Shown here: piece after piece, positions 26,923 through 35,203 of the stretch
Layout of the letters: each line of letters starts with the position of its first letter
Position numbering within the stretch: the first letter of the stretch is position 1
Assembly (NCBI RefSeq): GCF_900156575.1
Contig: NZ_FTNY01000003.1
Span: 682,001 to 746,000 of the forward strand
Length of the DNA: 64,000 bases
Direction: 5' to 3'
Source of the DNA: Chryseobacterium shigense
GTDB lineage: Bacteria > Bacteroidota > Bacteroidia > Flavobacteriales > Weeksellaceae
Program-made: the position numbers and the translations under genes
The notes under the pieces: model-generated
What the model saw: only the letters and a program-made list of their open reading frames with translations
Told to the model about the DNA's origin: nothing
Database searches by the model: none

Positions 26923-27348
26923 ATGAAAAAAATCTTAATATTCGTTTTACTCCTAGGAGGGCAATTTGCTTTTTGTCAAGCGCAGGAAACTCAAACACAA
27001 CCTGTAGAAGATCATTCAACAGATCAGTATAATTCTGCAGACGATAAATTTGAACCCTATCCCGGAGGAATGATGAAATTTCGAAAAGATCTCGCTGACA
27101 AAATAACTTTAACCCGGATAAAGGATATAAATTTGAAAAAAGGAACCCTCTTTTCGAATGCAAAAATTACAGTTAAAGCCAATGGCAGAATAGAAAATAT
27201 TCTAGTAACAGGAAATGATCCCGACTTCAATAAGGAAGTAGAAAGGGCAATCAAATCCTTAAAAACTAAATTGAAACCGGCAGAACGCAATGGAGTACCT
27301 GTCCGTTCATATTATTCGGTTCCTTTTACCTTAACAATGAATAATTAA
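26923..27348 (+). CDS. secreted protein with TonB C-terminal-like domain
   Basis: A 141-residue exported protein. The preferred ATG at 26923 gives a clean signal peptide (MKKILIFVLLLGGQFAFCQA); an in-frame ATG at 26866 would overlap the flavoprotein gene and bury the signal. The C-terminal part (KITVKANGRIENILVTGNDP ... KLKPAERNGVPVRSYYSVPF) matches the same TonB-C-like module as the genes at 16437 and 31276. Followed after 1 bp by a GTG-started membrane protein gene. Function unknown. Confidence 0.72.
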   Translation: MKKILIFVLLLGGQFAFCQAQETQTQPVEDHSTDQYNSADDKFEPYPGGMMKFRKDLADKITLTRIKDINLKKGTLFSNAKITVKANGRIENILVTGNDPDFNKEVERAIKSLKTKLKPAERNGVPVRSYYSVPFTLTMNN

Positions 27349-27349
27349 A

Positions 27350-27988
27350 GTGCTGTCAGTCAAAAAAAATATTTCTTCTTTCTTTAAAACCATCATCATC
27401 ATAGGGTTTGGATACTTCTTTTGGCTAATGCTTAAAATTACACTGGAATATATTCCTTTTGCTCCTGATGTAAGCTTCCTGATGATCAAGCAAACGGAAG
27501 TTCAGGACAGACCGGAATATCTTCCTTTTTTCTATACGCATGTCTACACCAGTATTTTTGTATTGCTTTCCGGATTTCTGGCTATTCTCAGAAAGGATTT
27601 CAGTATGAAAAACTTTCACAGGAATATTGGAAAAGTCTATATTTTTTTAATTCTGATTCTGGCTGCACCCTCCGGGATCTACATGGGATTTTTTGCCAAC
27701 GGAGGCTACCTTTCCAAAATATCATTCGTTATTTTAGGCTCTTTCTGGTGGTTTTCTACGTATAAAGCCTATCAGTCTGCAAGACAGAAAAGATTTAAAG
27801 AACACAAGCACTGGATGTGGCGAAGCTTTGTCCTTACTTTATCTGCGCTTACCTTACGTATCTGGAAAGTAATTATTGTATATTTATTCCACCCCAATCC
27901 TATGGATGTCTATCAGATTATTGCATGGCTGGGCTGGATTCCCAATATCCTTTTAATTGAATATTTAATCACCAAAAAACATCTATGA
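27350..27988 (+). CDS. DUF2306-like membrane protein
   Basis: A 212-residue protein with six or so membrane segments. Histidine-containing motifs MKNFHRNIGKVYIF and FKEHKHWMWRSFVLTL place it in the DUF2306 group of Bacteroidota membrane proteins. The start codon is GTG, 1 bp after the previous stop; later ATGs would delete the first membrane helix. Its stop overlaps the next ATG by 4 bp, implying an operon of three. Function unknown. Confidence 0.75.
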   Translation: MLSVKKNISSFFKTIIIIGFGYFFWLMLKITLEYIPFAPDVSFLMIKQTEVQDRPEYLPFFYTHVYTSIFVLLSGFLAILRKDFSMKNFHRNIGKVYIFLILILAAPSGIYMGFFANGGYLSKISFVILGSFWWFSTYKAYQSARQKRFKEHKHWMWRSFVLTLSALTLRIWKVIIVYLFHPNPMDVYQIIAWLGWIPNILLIEYLITKKHL

Positions 27989-28902
27989 AAATTTTAAATT
28001 ATACCCTTGCTTCTTTACTGGCTGTTTCGCTACTGAGCTGCAATAAAGACGGGAAGATGAATGACACAGGAAAGGATTCTGTGATCGCAAAAAAAGACTC
28101 TGTTATAGTTCCCGAAATTCATAAAGAATACTACGGAATTTATATGGGTGATTTTGCCGGTAAGGAAATGATTACCGCTGAAGACGGCGAGCAATATGAG
28201 GATTTTGTCAATAAGAGAATTTCTCTGAAGATCAATAGAATCACCAAAGACAGTGTCTACGGACAAAGTATTGTGAACGGAAATCAGCGTCCTTTCAGAG
28301 GCATCTTTAATGAAAGTTCGAAATCCTTTGTTCTGGATGAACCCGGAAACGACAAAACTGACGGCCGGTTTGAAATAAAGTTAAGTGGCGACAGTATCAC
28401 CGGAAAATGGAATGCTTTTAATAAAACCGCCGTCAAAGCGCCTTTAAAAACAATTAAACTCTCCAAGAAGGAATTTGTTTATAATCCGAATTTTATGCTG
28501 GATGAAAACTCAGACCTTGTGGACTGGTCTAATCCTAAAAGCTTTGTTGAAAAATACAAAGATGAAGAAACCGGAAAAACAGAAAGCTATACTACTTCAA
28601 AAAACAGGGCTGCATCTGATGCTATTTTTAAAATAAACGCCTCCAAGCAGAAACTGACTGAAAAAGAACTTAAAAACTTAAGAAAACTGGATCTTGAGAT
28701 CATTAAAAATTCTGTTTTTGCCAGACATGGCTATTCTTTCAAAAAGGAAACCTACCGGTATTTCTTTGAGCAAACAGATTGGTATATTCCTGTTTCCAAT
28801 AATGTAGACAAGGAACTTTCTCCGATGGAAAAAGAAAATGTAGCCTTGCTCAATCGTTTCATCAAATATGCAGAAGATAAGTACGACAGCTTCGGAAGAT
28901 AG
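27985..28902 (+). CDS. YARHG-domain lipoprotein
   Basis: A 305-residue lipoprotein with lipobox LLAVSLLSC (Cys at about 19). The middle is beta-rich. A C-terminal YARHG domain is recognisable from NSVFARHGYSFKKETYRYFF and QTDWYIP. YARHG domains are extracytoplasmic and of unknown function. The ATG overlaps the preceding DUF2306-like gene by 4 bp. Confidence 0.85.
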   Translation: MKILNYTLASLLAVSLLSCNKDGKMNDTGKDSVIAKKDSVIVPEIHKEYYGIYMGDFAGKEMITAEDGEQYEDFVNKRISLKINRITKDSVYGQSIVNGNQRPFRGIFNESSKSFVLDEPGNDKTDGRFEIKLSGDSITGKWNAFNKTAVKAPLKTIKLSKKEFVYNPNFMLDENSDLVDWSNPKSFVEKYKDEETGKTESYTTSKNRAASDAIFKINASKQKLTEKELKNLRKLDLEIIKNSVFARHGYSFKKETYRYFFEQTDWYIPVSNNVDKELSPMEKENVALLNRFIKYAEDKYDSFGR

Positions 28903-28920
28903 TTTGTAAGTCTAGTTGAA

Positions 28921-29307
28921 TCAGTTATTCTGTTTTTTAGAATTTAGTTTTACAAACAGAAACAACAGAAGACATCCGGCGGCGTAGCAAAGGATATCGA
29001 TCCACGAAAAAGAATTTCCAATCACAATATACATCAGGCTTCCAGGACGGAAGCCTAATTTTTCGGCCACCGTAAAGTATTGGGCAAATTCTACCAGGCA
29101 GGAAAAAATCAAAATTCCAAGGATAAGCTTTTCATCATTCATCTTGACAAAGCTTTTCACAAAAGTATAAAGAAGCATAACGACGATAACATCTCCAAGA
29201 TAAGCTCTTACAAAAAAGATATCAGCCAGTTTTGTGGCAATCAGGACTTCGATAAGAAAAATGAAGACGGTAAGAAGAAGATATTTCAGGTTGAAGGCTA
29301 GTTTCAT
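28921..29307 (-). CDS. DUF2809-like membrane protein
   Basis: A 128-residue protein with four membrane helices. The central VEFAQYFTVAEKLGFRPGSL and SWIDILCYAAGCLL resemble the DUF2809 family (VanZ-like small membrane proteins). It is convergent with the YARHG gene. No partner suggests a role. Confidence 0.75.
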   Translation of the reverse strand: MKLAFNLKYLLLTVFIFLIEVLIATKLADIFFVRAYLGDVIVVMLLYTFVKSFVKMNDEKLILGILIFSCLVEFAQYFTVAEKLGFRPGSLMYIVIGNSFSWIDILCYAAGCLLLFLFVKLNSKKQNN

Positions 29308-29382
29308 TTCTTTAGGTATGTTTTAGCTGGAGCTGAAGTTTATTGAATTGATCGTGCAAAATTACATTTCGGGCCATAAAAA

Positions 29383-29405
29383 ATCGGTATCCAAAGAATA
29401 CCGAT
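29383..29405. terminator. hairpin terminator
   Basis: Perfect 8-bp stem ATCGGTAT/ATACCGAT with 7-base loop, located after the minus-strand thioredoxin-fold gene ending at 29429. Confidence 0.7.
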
Positions 29406-29428
29406 CCTATTATTCTGAAGCAAATATA

Positions 29429-30085
29429 TTACTTCTTTACTTTGATTGTGCATCCAATAGCAACTGTTTTATTCATTTTTATCGCTTCCCCTTTGATGAG
29501 TGCATTCACAGCATCCTGAACATAGTATTCAGAAACATCATTTGGATTTTCGTAGTTATTATCGATTGCACCGATATATTTCACGATATTCTTTCCGTTT
29601 TCTTTTTGCAGGACGAAAACATGAGGGGTTTTTGTAGCTCCGTACAAAGGATAGATTTTCTGTCCTTCATCTACCAGATATGGAAATGTAAAGCCTTTCT
29701 CCTTTGCTCGTTCAATCATCTGCTTATAGCCGTCTTCAGGCTGCACATTCGGATCATTGGGATTAACAGCAATCACCGGATAGCCTTGATCTTTGAACTT
29801 TTTATCAAGTTCTACTATTCTGTCCTCATACTTTTTTGCATACGGACAGTGATTACAGGTGAAAACGATTATAAAACCTTTTGCGCTCTTAAAATCACTT
29901 AACGAAACCATTTTTCCGTCAATATTTTTTAGCTTAAAATCAGCAGCGGCGTCTCCTACTTCGTAGCCTTTTGCTGAAGCCGGATTTACTTTTTGAGAAC
30001 CTTCCTTCTCATGCCCAACTGAGGTAAAGCTTAGCAATCCAAGCCCGGCAATGAATGCCGTCATTAAAATTTTCAGATTTTTCAT
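29429..30085 (-). CDS. exported thioredoxin-fold protein (redoxin/AhpC-TSA type)
   Basis: About 218 residues from ATG 30085, which gives a signal peptide (MKNLKILMTAFIAGLGLLSF); an in-frame ATG at 30124 would overlap the upstream gene. The redoxin fold follows (VGDAAADFKLKNIDGKMVSL) with the active motif FTCNHCPYAKKYEDRI, a CxxC pair. It likely acts as a periplasmic thiol oxidoreductase or peroxidase-like protein. It lies 7 bp after a second thioredoxin-like gene, forming a pair. Confidence 0.85.
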   Translation of the reverse strand: MKNLKILMTAFIAGLGLLSFTSVGHEKEGSQKVNPASAKGYEVGDAAADFKLKNIDGKMVSLSDFKSAKGFIIVFTCNHCPYAKKYEDRIVELDKKFKDQGYPVIAVNPNDPNVQPEDGYKQMIERAKEKGFTFPYLVDEGQKIYPLYGATKTPHVFVLQKENGKNIVKYIGAIDNNYENPNDVSEYYVQDAVNALIKGEAIKMNKTVAIGCTIKVKK

Positions 30086-30092
30086 ATTTATT

Positions 30093-30581
30093 TTATTGTA
30101 AATTATGGATAATTGTTTTTTCAAGGGCTTCTTTACTCATTTCGCCGTCATTGAAATCTACTTTTTCACCGTTCTTATAAAAAATAGTTACAGGAATATT
30201 TCCGTCCCAGTCTTTTTCAAATCTCGGAATCCATGTATTCATTCTTTTGACATCATCCAGCAGAATCACTTCAGCGGTCAGGTCTTTATTTTTGATAAAC
30301 TTAATGACTCTTTCTTTATCCACCAGCCTATCCAATGAAACCAGGATCATTTTAAATTTTGGATTATCCCTGAACTTATTATGAATCTCCATAAAATGAG
30401 GCAGTTCTTTTACACACGGTGCACAGGTTGTAGCCCAGAAATTGACTACCAATAACTTGTCATTCTCCTTCTGAATGTCTTTTTCAAGGTCTTCGTATTT
30501 CATGGTCGGGACTTCTGTCTGCTGGGCAGTAAAAGCTGTAACGCAAAGAAATACAGTTAATAAAATTAATAAATTCTTCAT
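30093..30581 (-). CDS. TlpA-like thiol:disulfide protein
   Basis: About 162 residues with a signal peptide (MKNLLILLTVFLCVTAF) and a thioredoxin domain: VVNFWATTCAPCVKELPHF has the CAPC redox pair, and IPVTIFYKNGEKV contains the cis-Pro. It is probably a periplasmic reductase partner for the downstream redoxin. ATG 30587 two codons upstream is an equivalent start. The 242-bp spacer before it shows nothing I can support. Confidence 0.85.
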   Translation of the reverse strand: MKNLLILLTVFLCVTAFTAQQTEVPTMKYEDLEKDIQKENDKLLVVNFWATTCAPCVKELPHFMEIHNKFRDNPKFKMILVSLDRLVDKERVIKFIKNKDLTAEVILLDDVKRMNTWIPRFEKDWDGNIPVTIFYKNGEKVDFNDGEMSKEALEKTIIHNLQ

Positions 30582-30823
30582 ATTCAAAAATAGTCATTAA
30601 TCCGGGATGATCTTATGGGCTTTGTGGTTGGATCAAAAGAGAGAGAAATAGTTAAATATCTTTTTGATAGTCTCTCTGAAATCAAATGCTGTCATAGCTA
30701 AGAATGCAGTAAAGAAAGCATTTATTGATTTTCTGATGATAATTTTAACACTATTTTTTAATCACAACCCATTGAATTAAAAGAAATTAAATGTAAATTA
30801 GCATACAATCAAAACAAAATATT

Positions 30824-30988
30824 ATGAAAAAATCAAATTCTCAGCCTAAAAAGCTGACTAAAAAAGAGCTTAAGAAAATTAGTGGAGGAGCTAGACCTAT
30901 TTGCCCACTGGTGGTGAGCTGCTTTGATCCTGCAACAGGTGAAGAACAATACGGAGTACATGGAATCCAGGATGGACCGTGCTGCTAA
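30824..30988 (+). CDS. double-glycine bacteriocin-like peptide 1
   Basis: A 54-residue ORF. The leader KKLTKKELKKISGG ends with Gly-Gly at 21-22, the pattern of peptides cleaved and exported by peptidase-containing ABC transporters. The 32-residue remainder starts ARPICPLVVSC and ends QDGPCC, with four cysteines including a terminal pair. It belongs to the small bacteriocin-like proteins common in Chryseobacterium. It lies 27 bp upstream of a paralogue with Gly-Gly at the identical position. No exporter gene is in the window. Confidence 0.8.
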   Translation: MKKSNSQPKKLTKKELKKISGGARPICPLVVSCFDPATGEEQYGVHGIQDGPCC

Positions 30989-31015
30989 ATAGTGATCACC
31001 ATTAATCCAAAATGT

Positions 31016-31174
31016 ATGAAAAATTCAAACATTCAAAGCAGAAAGCTCTCTAAAAAGGAGCTAAAGGAGATCAACGGAGGTGCTTCATGTGCTGAAGGCC
31101 TTTGTAAACTCAGAGGAGTACCCAGTCATTTTATGATTATCGGACCGAGAGGCAAAGATGGATATTGCTGTTAA
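31016..31174 (+). CDS. double-glycine bacteriocin-like peptide 2
   Basis: A 52-residue peptide from ATG 31016; an in-frame ATG at 30992 adds eight residues that would displace the leader and is less likely. The leader RKLSKKELKEINGG has Gly-Gly at 21-22, as in the neighbour. The 30-residue remainder begins ASCAEGLC and ends KDGYCC. The pair shares leader length and the C-terminal CC but has little other identity in the mature part. A terminator follows at 31191. Confidence 0.8.
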   Translation: MKNSNIQSRKLSKKELKEINGGASCAEGLCKLRGVPSHFMIIGPRGKDGYCC

Positions 31175-31190
31175 TCATTATACAAACATT

Positions 31191-31223
31191 AAATGACTGG
31201 AATCGATTCCGGTCATTTTTTTT
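31191..31223 (+). terminator. intrinsic terminator of the peptide pair
   Basis: AAATGACTGGAAT pairs with ATTCCGGTCATTT (one G-T pair), followed by a T-run. Confidence 0.85.
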
Positions 31224-31275
31224 ATGCTTCAGTAGTATTTTAGATCATTTTTTTTATTTTGCATCAAATTAAAAA

Positions 31276-31779
31276 ATGAATAAAACTTTTATTTTCCTTT
31301 TTGCCTGCTTTCATATTTTTATAAAAAGCCAGAAGACAAGTACAGACCGTATTTCTGAACTTCCTCCCGCTCCCAGCTATTCTACAGACAGAAAACTTCG
31401 GGATCCCTATGACGGAGTTTCAATACATGATGCGCCAAAGGATGTTGTGGGGAAAATGAATTTAGAAAAAGTAGTCTTTAAACCTGATCAGCCTGCAGAA
31501 TTTCCGGGTGGTATCAAAACTTTAAAACAAAAGATTTATGAAACAGTGGATCCCTATAATCTGACAAGTTTTTCTCATTGGGGAACCGTTTACATCATCA
31601 TTGACGATAAAGGAAAAATAACTGATCTTTTTGTTCAAACGGCAAGCAATAATCTTAAAGAAGAGATGAAATCCGCGCTGGAAAAAATAAAAACCCGCTG
31701 GAAACCTGCACAAAGAAAAGGAATGCGGGTCAATTCTTTATTCTCATTCCCTGTACACTTCAACTTCGATGTAGAGTAA
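31276..31779 (+). CDS. secreted protein with TonB C-terminal-like domain
   Basis: A 167-residue exported protein with a short signal (MNKTFIFLFACFHIFIKSQ). The second half (VYIIIDDKGKITDLFVQTAS ... TRWKPAQRKGMRVNSLFSFPV) is the same TonB-C-like module as in the proteins at 16437 and 26923, with the repeated K.KPA.R.G signature. It is convergent with mutS, 19 bp away. Function unknown. Confidence 0.72.
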   Translation: MNKTFIFLFACFHIFIKSQKTSTDRISELPPAPSYSTDRKLRDPYDGVSIHDAPKDVVGKMNLEKVVFKPDQPAEFPGGIKTLKQKIYETVDPYNLTSFSHWGTVYIIIDDKGKITDLFVQTASNNLKEEMKSALEKIKTRWKPAQRKGMRVNSLFSFPVHFNFDVE

Positions 31780-31798
31780 TTAAAAGGGTAGTTAAAAG

Positions 31799-34387
31799 CT
31801 ACCCTCCAATCATTTTTTTTATTGAATTCAGCTTCATCAAAGCTTCAATAGGAGTCAACGTATTAATATCTATTTTCGTCAATTCTTCGCGGATGTTCTC
31901 CAGAACCGGGTCATCCAGCTGGAAGAATGAGAGTTGCATATTTTCTTCCGTTACTCTTTTGATACTTTCAGAAGTGCTCGTAGTCTGGCTACGGCTTGCT
32001 TCAAGGGTCTTCAGAATCTCATTGGCCCTGTTGACTACCTTTGCAGGCATTCCTGCCAGCTTAGCCACATGAATACCGAAACTATGTTCGCTGCCTCCCG
32101 GAACCAACTTTCTTAAGAAGATGATATTTCCTTTATTTTCCTGAATCGAAACGTGGAAATTTTTCACCCGTTCAAAGTTCACCGTCATTTCATTCAGCTC
32201 GTGGTAGTGTGTAGCAAACAATGTTTTAGCCTGAGTAGGATGCTGATGAAGGTATTCGGCAATAGCCCACGCAATGGAAACCCCGTCATAGGTAGATGTT
32301 CCACGCCCGATCTCATCCAGAAGAATCAGACTGCGTTCTGAAATATTATTCAGAATATTGGCCGCTTCATTCATTTCTACCATGAAAGTAGATTCTCCGG
32401 CTGAAATATTATCGGTAGCGCCTACCCTTGTGAAAATTTTATCCAATACGCCGATCTCAGCATGTTTTGCGGGAACAAAACTTCCAATCTGAGCCAAAAG
32501 ACAAACAATCGCAGTCTGGCGCAGAATCGCTGATTTACCGGCCATGTTGGGCCCCGTAACCATAATGATCTGCTGGGAATCTTTATCTAAAAAGATATCA
32601 TTCGGGATATATTTTTCTCCCAAAGGAAGTGCATTTTCAATAATCGGGTGTCTTGCTTCTTTTAAATCGATGGCATACCCCTGATTAAGAACAGGCTTCG
32701 TATAGCTTTCAGAAACAGCCAGTTCCGATAGTCCTGAAGCTACATCAAGCTGTGCAATGATATGCGAATTTCCCTGAATCTGATCCATATAGACCATGGT
32801 TTCTGCACATACGTTTCTGTACAGCTCATTTTCCAGAACCCCTATTTTCTCTTCAGCGCCCAGGATCTGGCTTTCATATTCTTTGAGTTCTTCGGTGATA
32901 TAGCGTTCTGCATTGACAAGAGTCTGCTTTCTTAACCATTCCGCAGGAACTTTATCTTTATGGGCATTTCTTACTTCTATATAGTATCCGAAAACATTAT
33001 TAAAATCAATTTTAAGGCTTGAAATCCCTGTCCTTTCTATTTCTCTCTGGCACATTTCATCCAGGAACCCGCGGCCTTTATTCTGAAGGTTTCTCAACCT
33101 GTCCAATTCTTCAGATACATTTCCTTTGATGACATTCCCTTTTGAAATATTCACAGGAAGTTCTTCGTTCAGATGATTCTGTAAAAATTTGATCAGTTCC
33201 TCCATATCGAACAAAGGTTCCAGCCAGGCCAGAACATCGGCATGCGGATGAAGCAAAGCTTTTATCTGGTGGATATTGATCAGACTCTGCCGCAGGTAGC
33301 CCAATTCTTTTGGTGATATTTTTTCGGCAGCCAGTTTTCCCATCAATCGGTCAAGATCTGAAATGGATTTCAGAAGCTGGCAAATTTCGTATTTCAGATG
33401 ATCATTTTCATTCAGGAAATCGATCAGAGAAAGCCTTCTCATGATCTCTTCCACGGATTTTAAAGGAAGAATAATCCTTCTTCTCAGCAATCTTCCTCCC
33501 ATCGGGGTAGATGTTTTATCGATGATATCGAGCAACGATTTTCCTTGTGGATTGCTCGGATATACAATTTCAAGGTTTCTCAAGGTAAAATTATCCATCA
33601 TCAGATAATCTTCCTGCGGAATGATCTGAAGCTTTGTAATGTGAGCAAGCAGATTGTGGTGGGTATCTTCTACCAGATAAGCAAAAATAGCTCCTGCTGC
33701 TGTAATAGCCAACGGAAGATTTTCAATCCCAAAACCTTTTAAAGAATTTGTTTTAAAGTGAGAAGTCAGTTTTTCATAAGCAAAATTATACTGGAAAGCC
33801 CAATCTTCAAGCTTAAAAGCACTTTTATTTTTAAGCTGTTCCGGCAATTGGACACTTCTCTGATAAACAATTTCGCTGGGATCAAAAGTATTGATGATAT
33901 GCAGGATCTTCTCCAGATTGCCTTCACTTACTAAAAATTCACCTGTAGAAACATCTACCATAGCAATCCCATACTTTTCTTTTTCTTTGTGAAGGGAAAG
34001 CAGAAAATTGTTCTTTTTTGAATTTAATACCTGATCATTGAACGTCACTCCGGGGGTTACAAGCTCTGTAACTCCTCTTTTTACAATTCCTTTGACCGTT
34101 TTCGGGTCTTCCAGCTGGTCGCAGATGGCCACTCTCATTCCGGCTCTTACCAGTTTCGGCAAATAAGAATCTACCGAATGGTGAGGAAATCCGGCCAGTT
34201 CTATATGACCTTCTCCATTGGCTCTTTTAGTAAGAACAATACCCAGGACCTGAGATGTTCTCACGGCGTCCTGCCCAAAAGTTTCATAAAAGTCTCCTAC
34301 TCTGAACAACAGCAGTGCATCAGGGTATTTTGCCTTGATGGTATTGTACTGCGTCATGAGTGGAGTTTCCTTCTTCGTTTTTGCCAT
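31799..34387 (-). CDS. mutS: DNA mismatch repair protein MutS
   Basis: An 862-residue mismatch-recognition ATPase. The N-terminal mismatch-binding domain has LLFRVGDFYETFGQDA (the Phe-X-Glu that contacts the mismatch), followed by connector, lever and clamp domains, then the ATPase with Walker A TGPNMAGKSAILRQ, LILLDEIGRGTSTYDG and LFATHYHEL. Length and all motifs are normal for MutS1. Confidence 0.98.
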   Translation of the reverse strand: MAKTKKETPLMTQYNTIKAKYPDALLLFRVGDFYETFGQDAVRTSQVLGIVLTKRANGEGHIELAGFPHHSVDSYLPKLVRAGMRVAICDQLEDPKTVKGIVKRGVTELVTPGVTFNDQVLNSKKNNFLLSLHKEKEKYGIAMVDVSTGEFLVSEGNLEKILHIINTFDPSEIVYQRSVQLPEQLKNKSAFKLEDWAFQYNFAYEKLTSHFKTNSLKGFGIENLPLAITAAGAIFAYLVEDTHHNLLAHITKLQIIPQEDYLMMDNFTLRNLEIVYPSNPQGKSLLDIIDKTSTPMGGRLLRRRIILPLKSVEEIMRRLSLIDFLNENDHLKYEICQLLKSISDLDRLMGKLAAEKISPKELGYLRQSLINIHQIKALLHPHADVLAWLEPLFDMEELIKFLQNHLNEELPVNISKGNVIKGNVSEELDRLRNLQNKGRGFLDEMCQREIERTGISSLKIDFNNVFGYYIEVRNAHKDKVPAEWLRKQTLVNAERYITEELKEYESQILGAEEKIGVLENELYRNVCAETMVYMDQIQGNSHIIAQLDVASGLSELAVSESYTKPVLNQGYAIDLKEARHPIIENALPLGEKYIPNDIFLDKDSQQIIMVTGPNMAGKSAILRQTAIVCLLAQIGSFVPAKHAEIGVLDKIFTRVGATDNISAGESTFMVEMNEAANILNNISERSLILLDEIGRGTSTYDGVSIAWAIAEYLHQHPTQAKTLFATHYHELNEMTVNFERVKNFHVSIQENKGNIIFLRKLVPGGSEHSFGIHVAKLAGMPAKVVNRANEILKTLEASRSQTTSTSESIKRVTEENMQLSFFQLDDPVLENIREELTKIDINTLTPIEALMKLNSIKKMIGG

Positions 34388-34403
34388 AATAAAAAATGAG
34401 CCC

Positions 34404-34411
34404 CAAATTTA
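34404..34411 (-). promoter_or_regulatory. candidate -7 box for mutS
   Basis: TAAATTTG on the minus strand, 16 bp before the mutS ATG, matches TAnnTTTG. No -33 TTG at normal spacing. Confidence 0.45.
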
Positions 34412-34530
34412 AATAAAATAAATTCAGGGTTGGGATTGGTGATACAATTAATCTCGCTTCAGGGATCAAAAATCGTACTTATATATTTCAGAACAAAATA
34501 TTTATCGTATTTTTCAGTAAAATAAGTGAT

Positions 34531-35061
34531 ATGATTTATCCGGTTTTAGAAACTGAAAGGCTTCTCTTAAGGCAACTGTCTTCCCATGACTCAGGAGATC
34601 TGTTCGAATATTTTTCCCAGGACGAAGTCATGAAATATTATGATCTGGAAACCTTTAAAACATTGGAAGACGCTCAAAATATCATCACCCATTTTAATAA
34701 TGAATTCGAGAAAGGAAAAGGATTCCGCTGGGCTCTGGAATTAAAGTCTGAAAAGAAAGTGATAGGAACATGCGGTTATCATAATTGGTTCCCTGAACAT
34801 TCCCGGGCAGAGATCGGCTACGAACTGAATCCTAAATTCTGGAGAAACTCTTACATGAAGGAAGCGGTTCTTCCTATTCTTATATTCGGATTCGAAAGCA
34901 TGAGACTTCACCGGGTAGACGCATTTATAGATCCCTCCAATATATCGTCAGAAAAACTTCTGCACTCATTAAATTTTAAAGAGGAAGGAACACTTCGTGA
35001 CTACTTTTTTGAAAAGGGAAAATTTGTGGATGCTAAAATTTTCGGACTTATTAATGAGTAA
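34531..35061 (+). CDS. GNAT acetyltransferase, RimJ/RimL type
   Basis: A 176-residue N-acetyltransferase beginning VLETERLLLRQLSSHDSGDL, with the acetyl-CoA-binding region ELKSEKKVIGTCGYHNW and the RAEIGYELNPKFWRNSYMKEA motif typical of RimJ/RimL-like enzymes. The acceptor is unknown. Its 3' end runs directly into repeat locus C. Confidence 0.88.
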   Translation: MIYPVLETERLLLRQLSSHDSGDLFEYFSQDEVMKYYDLETFKTLEDAQNIITHFNNEFEKGKGFRWALELKSEKKVIGTCGYHNWFPEHSRAEIGYELNPKFWRNSYMKEAVLPILIFGFESMRLHRVDAFIDPSNISSEKLLHSLNFKEEGTLRDYFFEKGKFVDAKIFGLINE

Positions 35062-35203
35062 GGTAGAAGATGGAAGTTCAGTATTGGAAACGGAAAACCT
35101 TGTGATTCAATTGAACTATCCTTATCAATGTTTAAAACCTTGACAAGGATCCCAACAATAGCTTCCAGCCTCCTTCTTCCTGCTTCCATCTTTTTATCTC
35201 CTT
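35062..35203. repeat. heptad-arm inverted repeat (locus C)
   Basis: The left arm 35062-35076 carries GTAGAAG and ATGGAAG. The right arm 35162-35203 is six 7-bp units starting CTTCCAG, CCTCCTT, with CTTCCAT at 35183-35189. The arms are inverted (AGATGGAAG on both). The centre includes a hairpin ATCCTTATCAA...TTGACAAGGAT (about 35118-35150). The right arm runs about 10 bp into the 3' end of the cupin-like gene. Same unit type as locus B. Confidence 0.58.

Noticed and set aside
29348..29902. 184-codon open frame on the plus strand
   Set aside because: It is fully antisense to the redoxin gene, which has a signal peptide and CNHC motif; the antisense translation has no recognisable domain.
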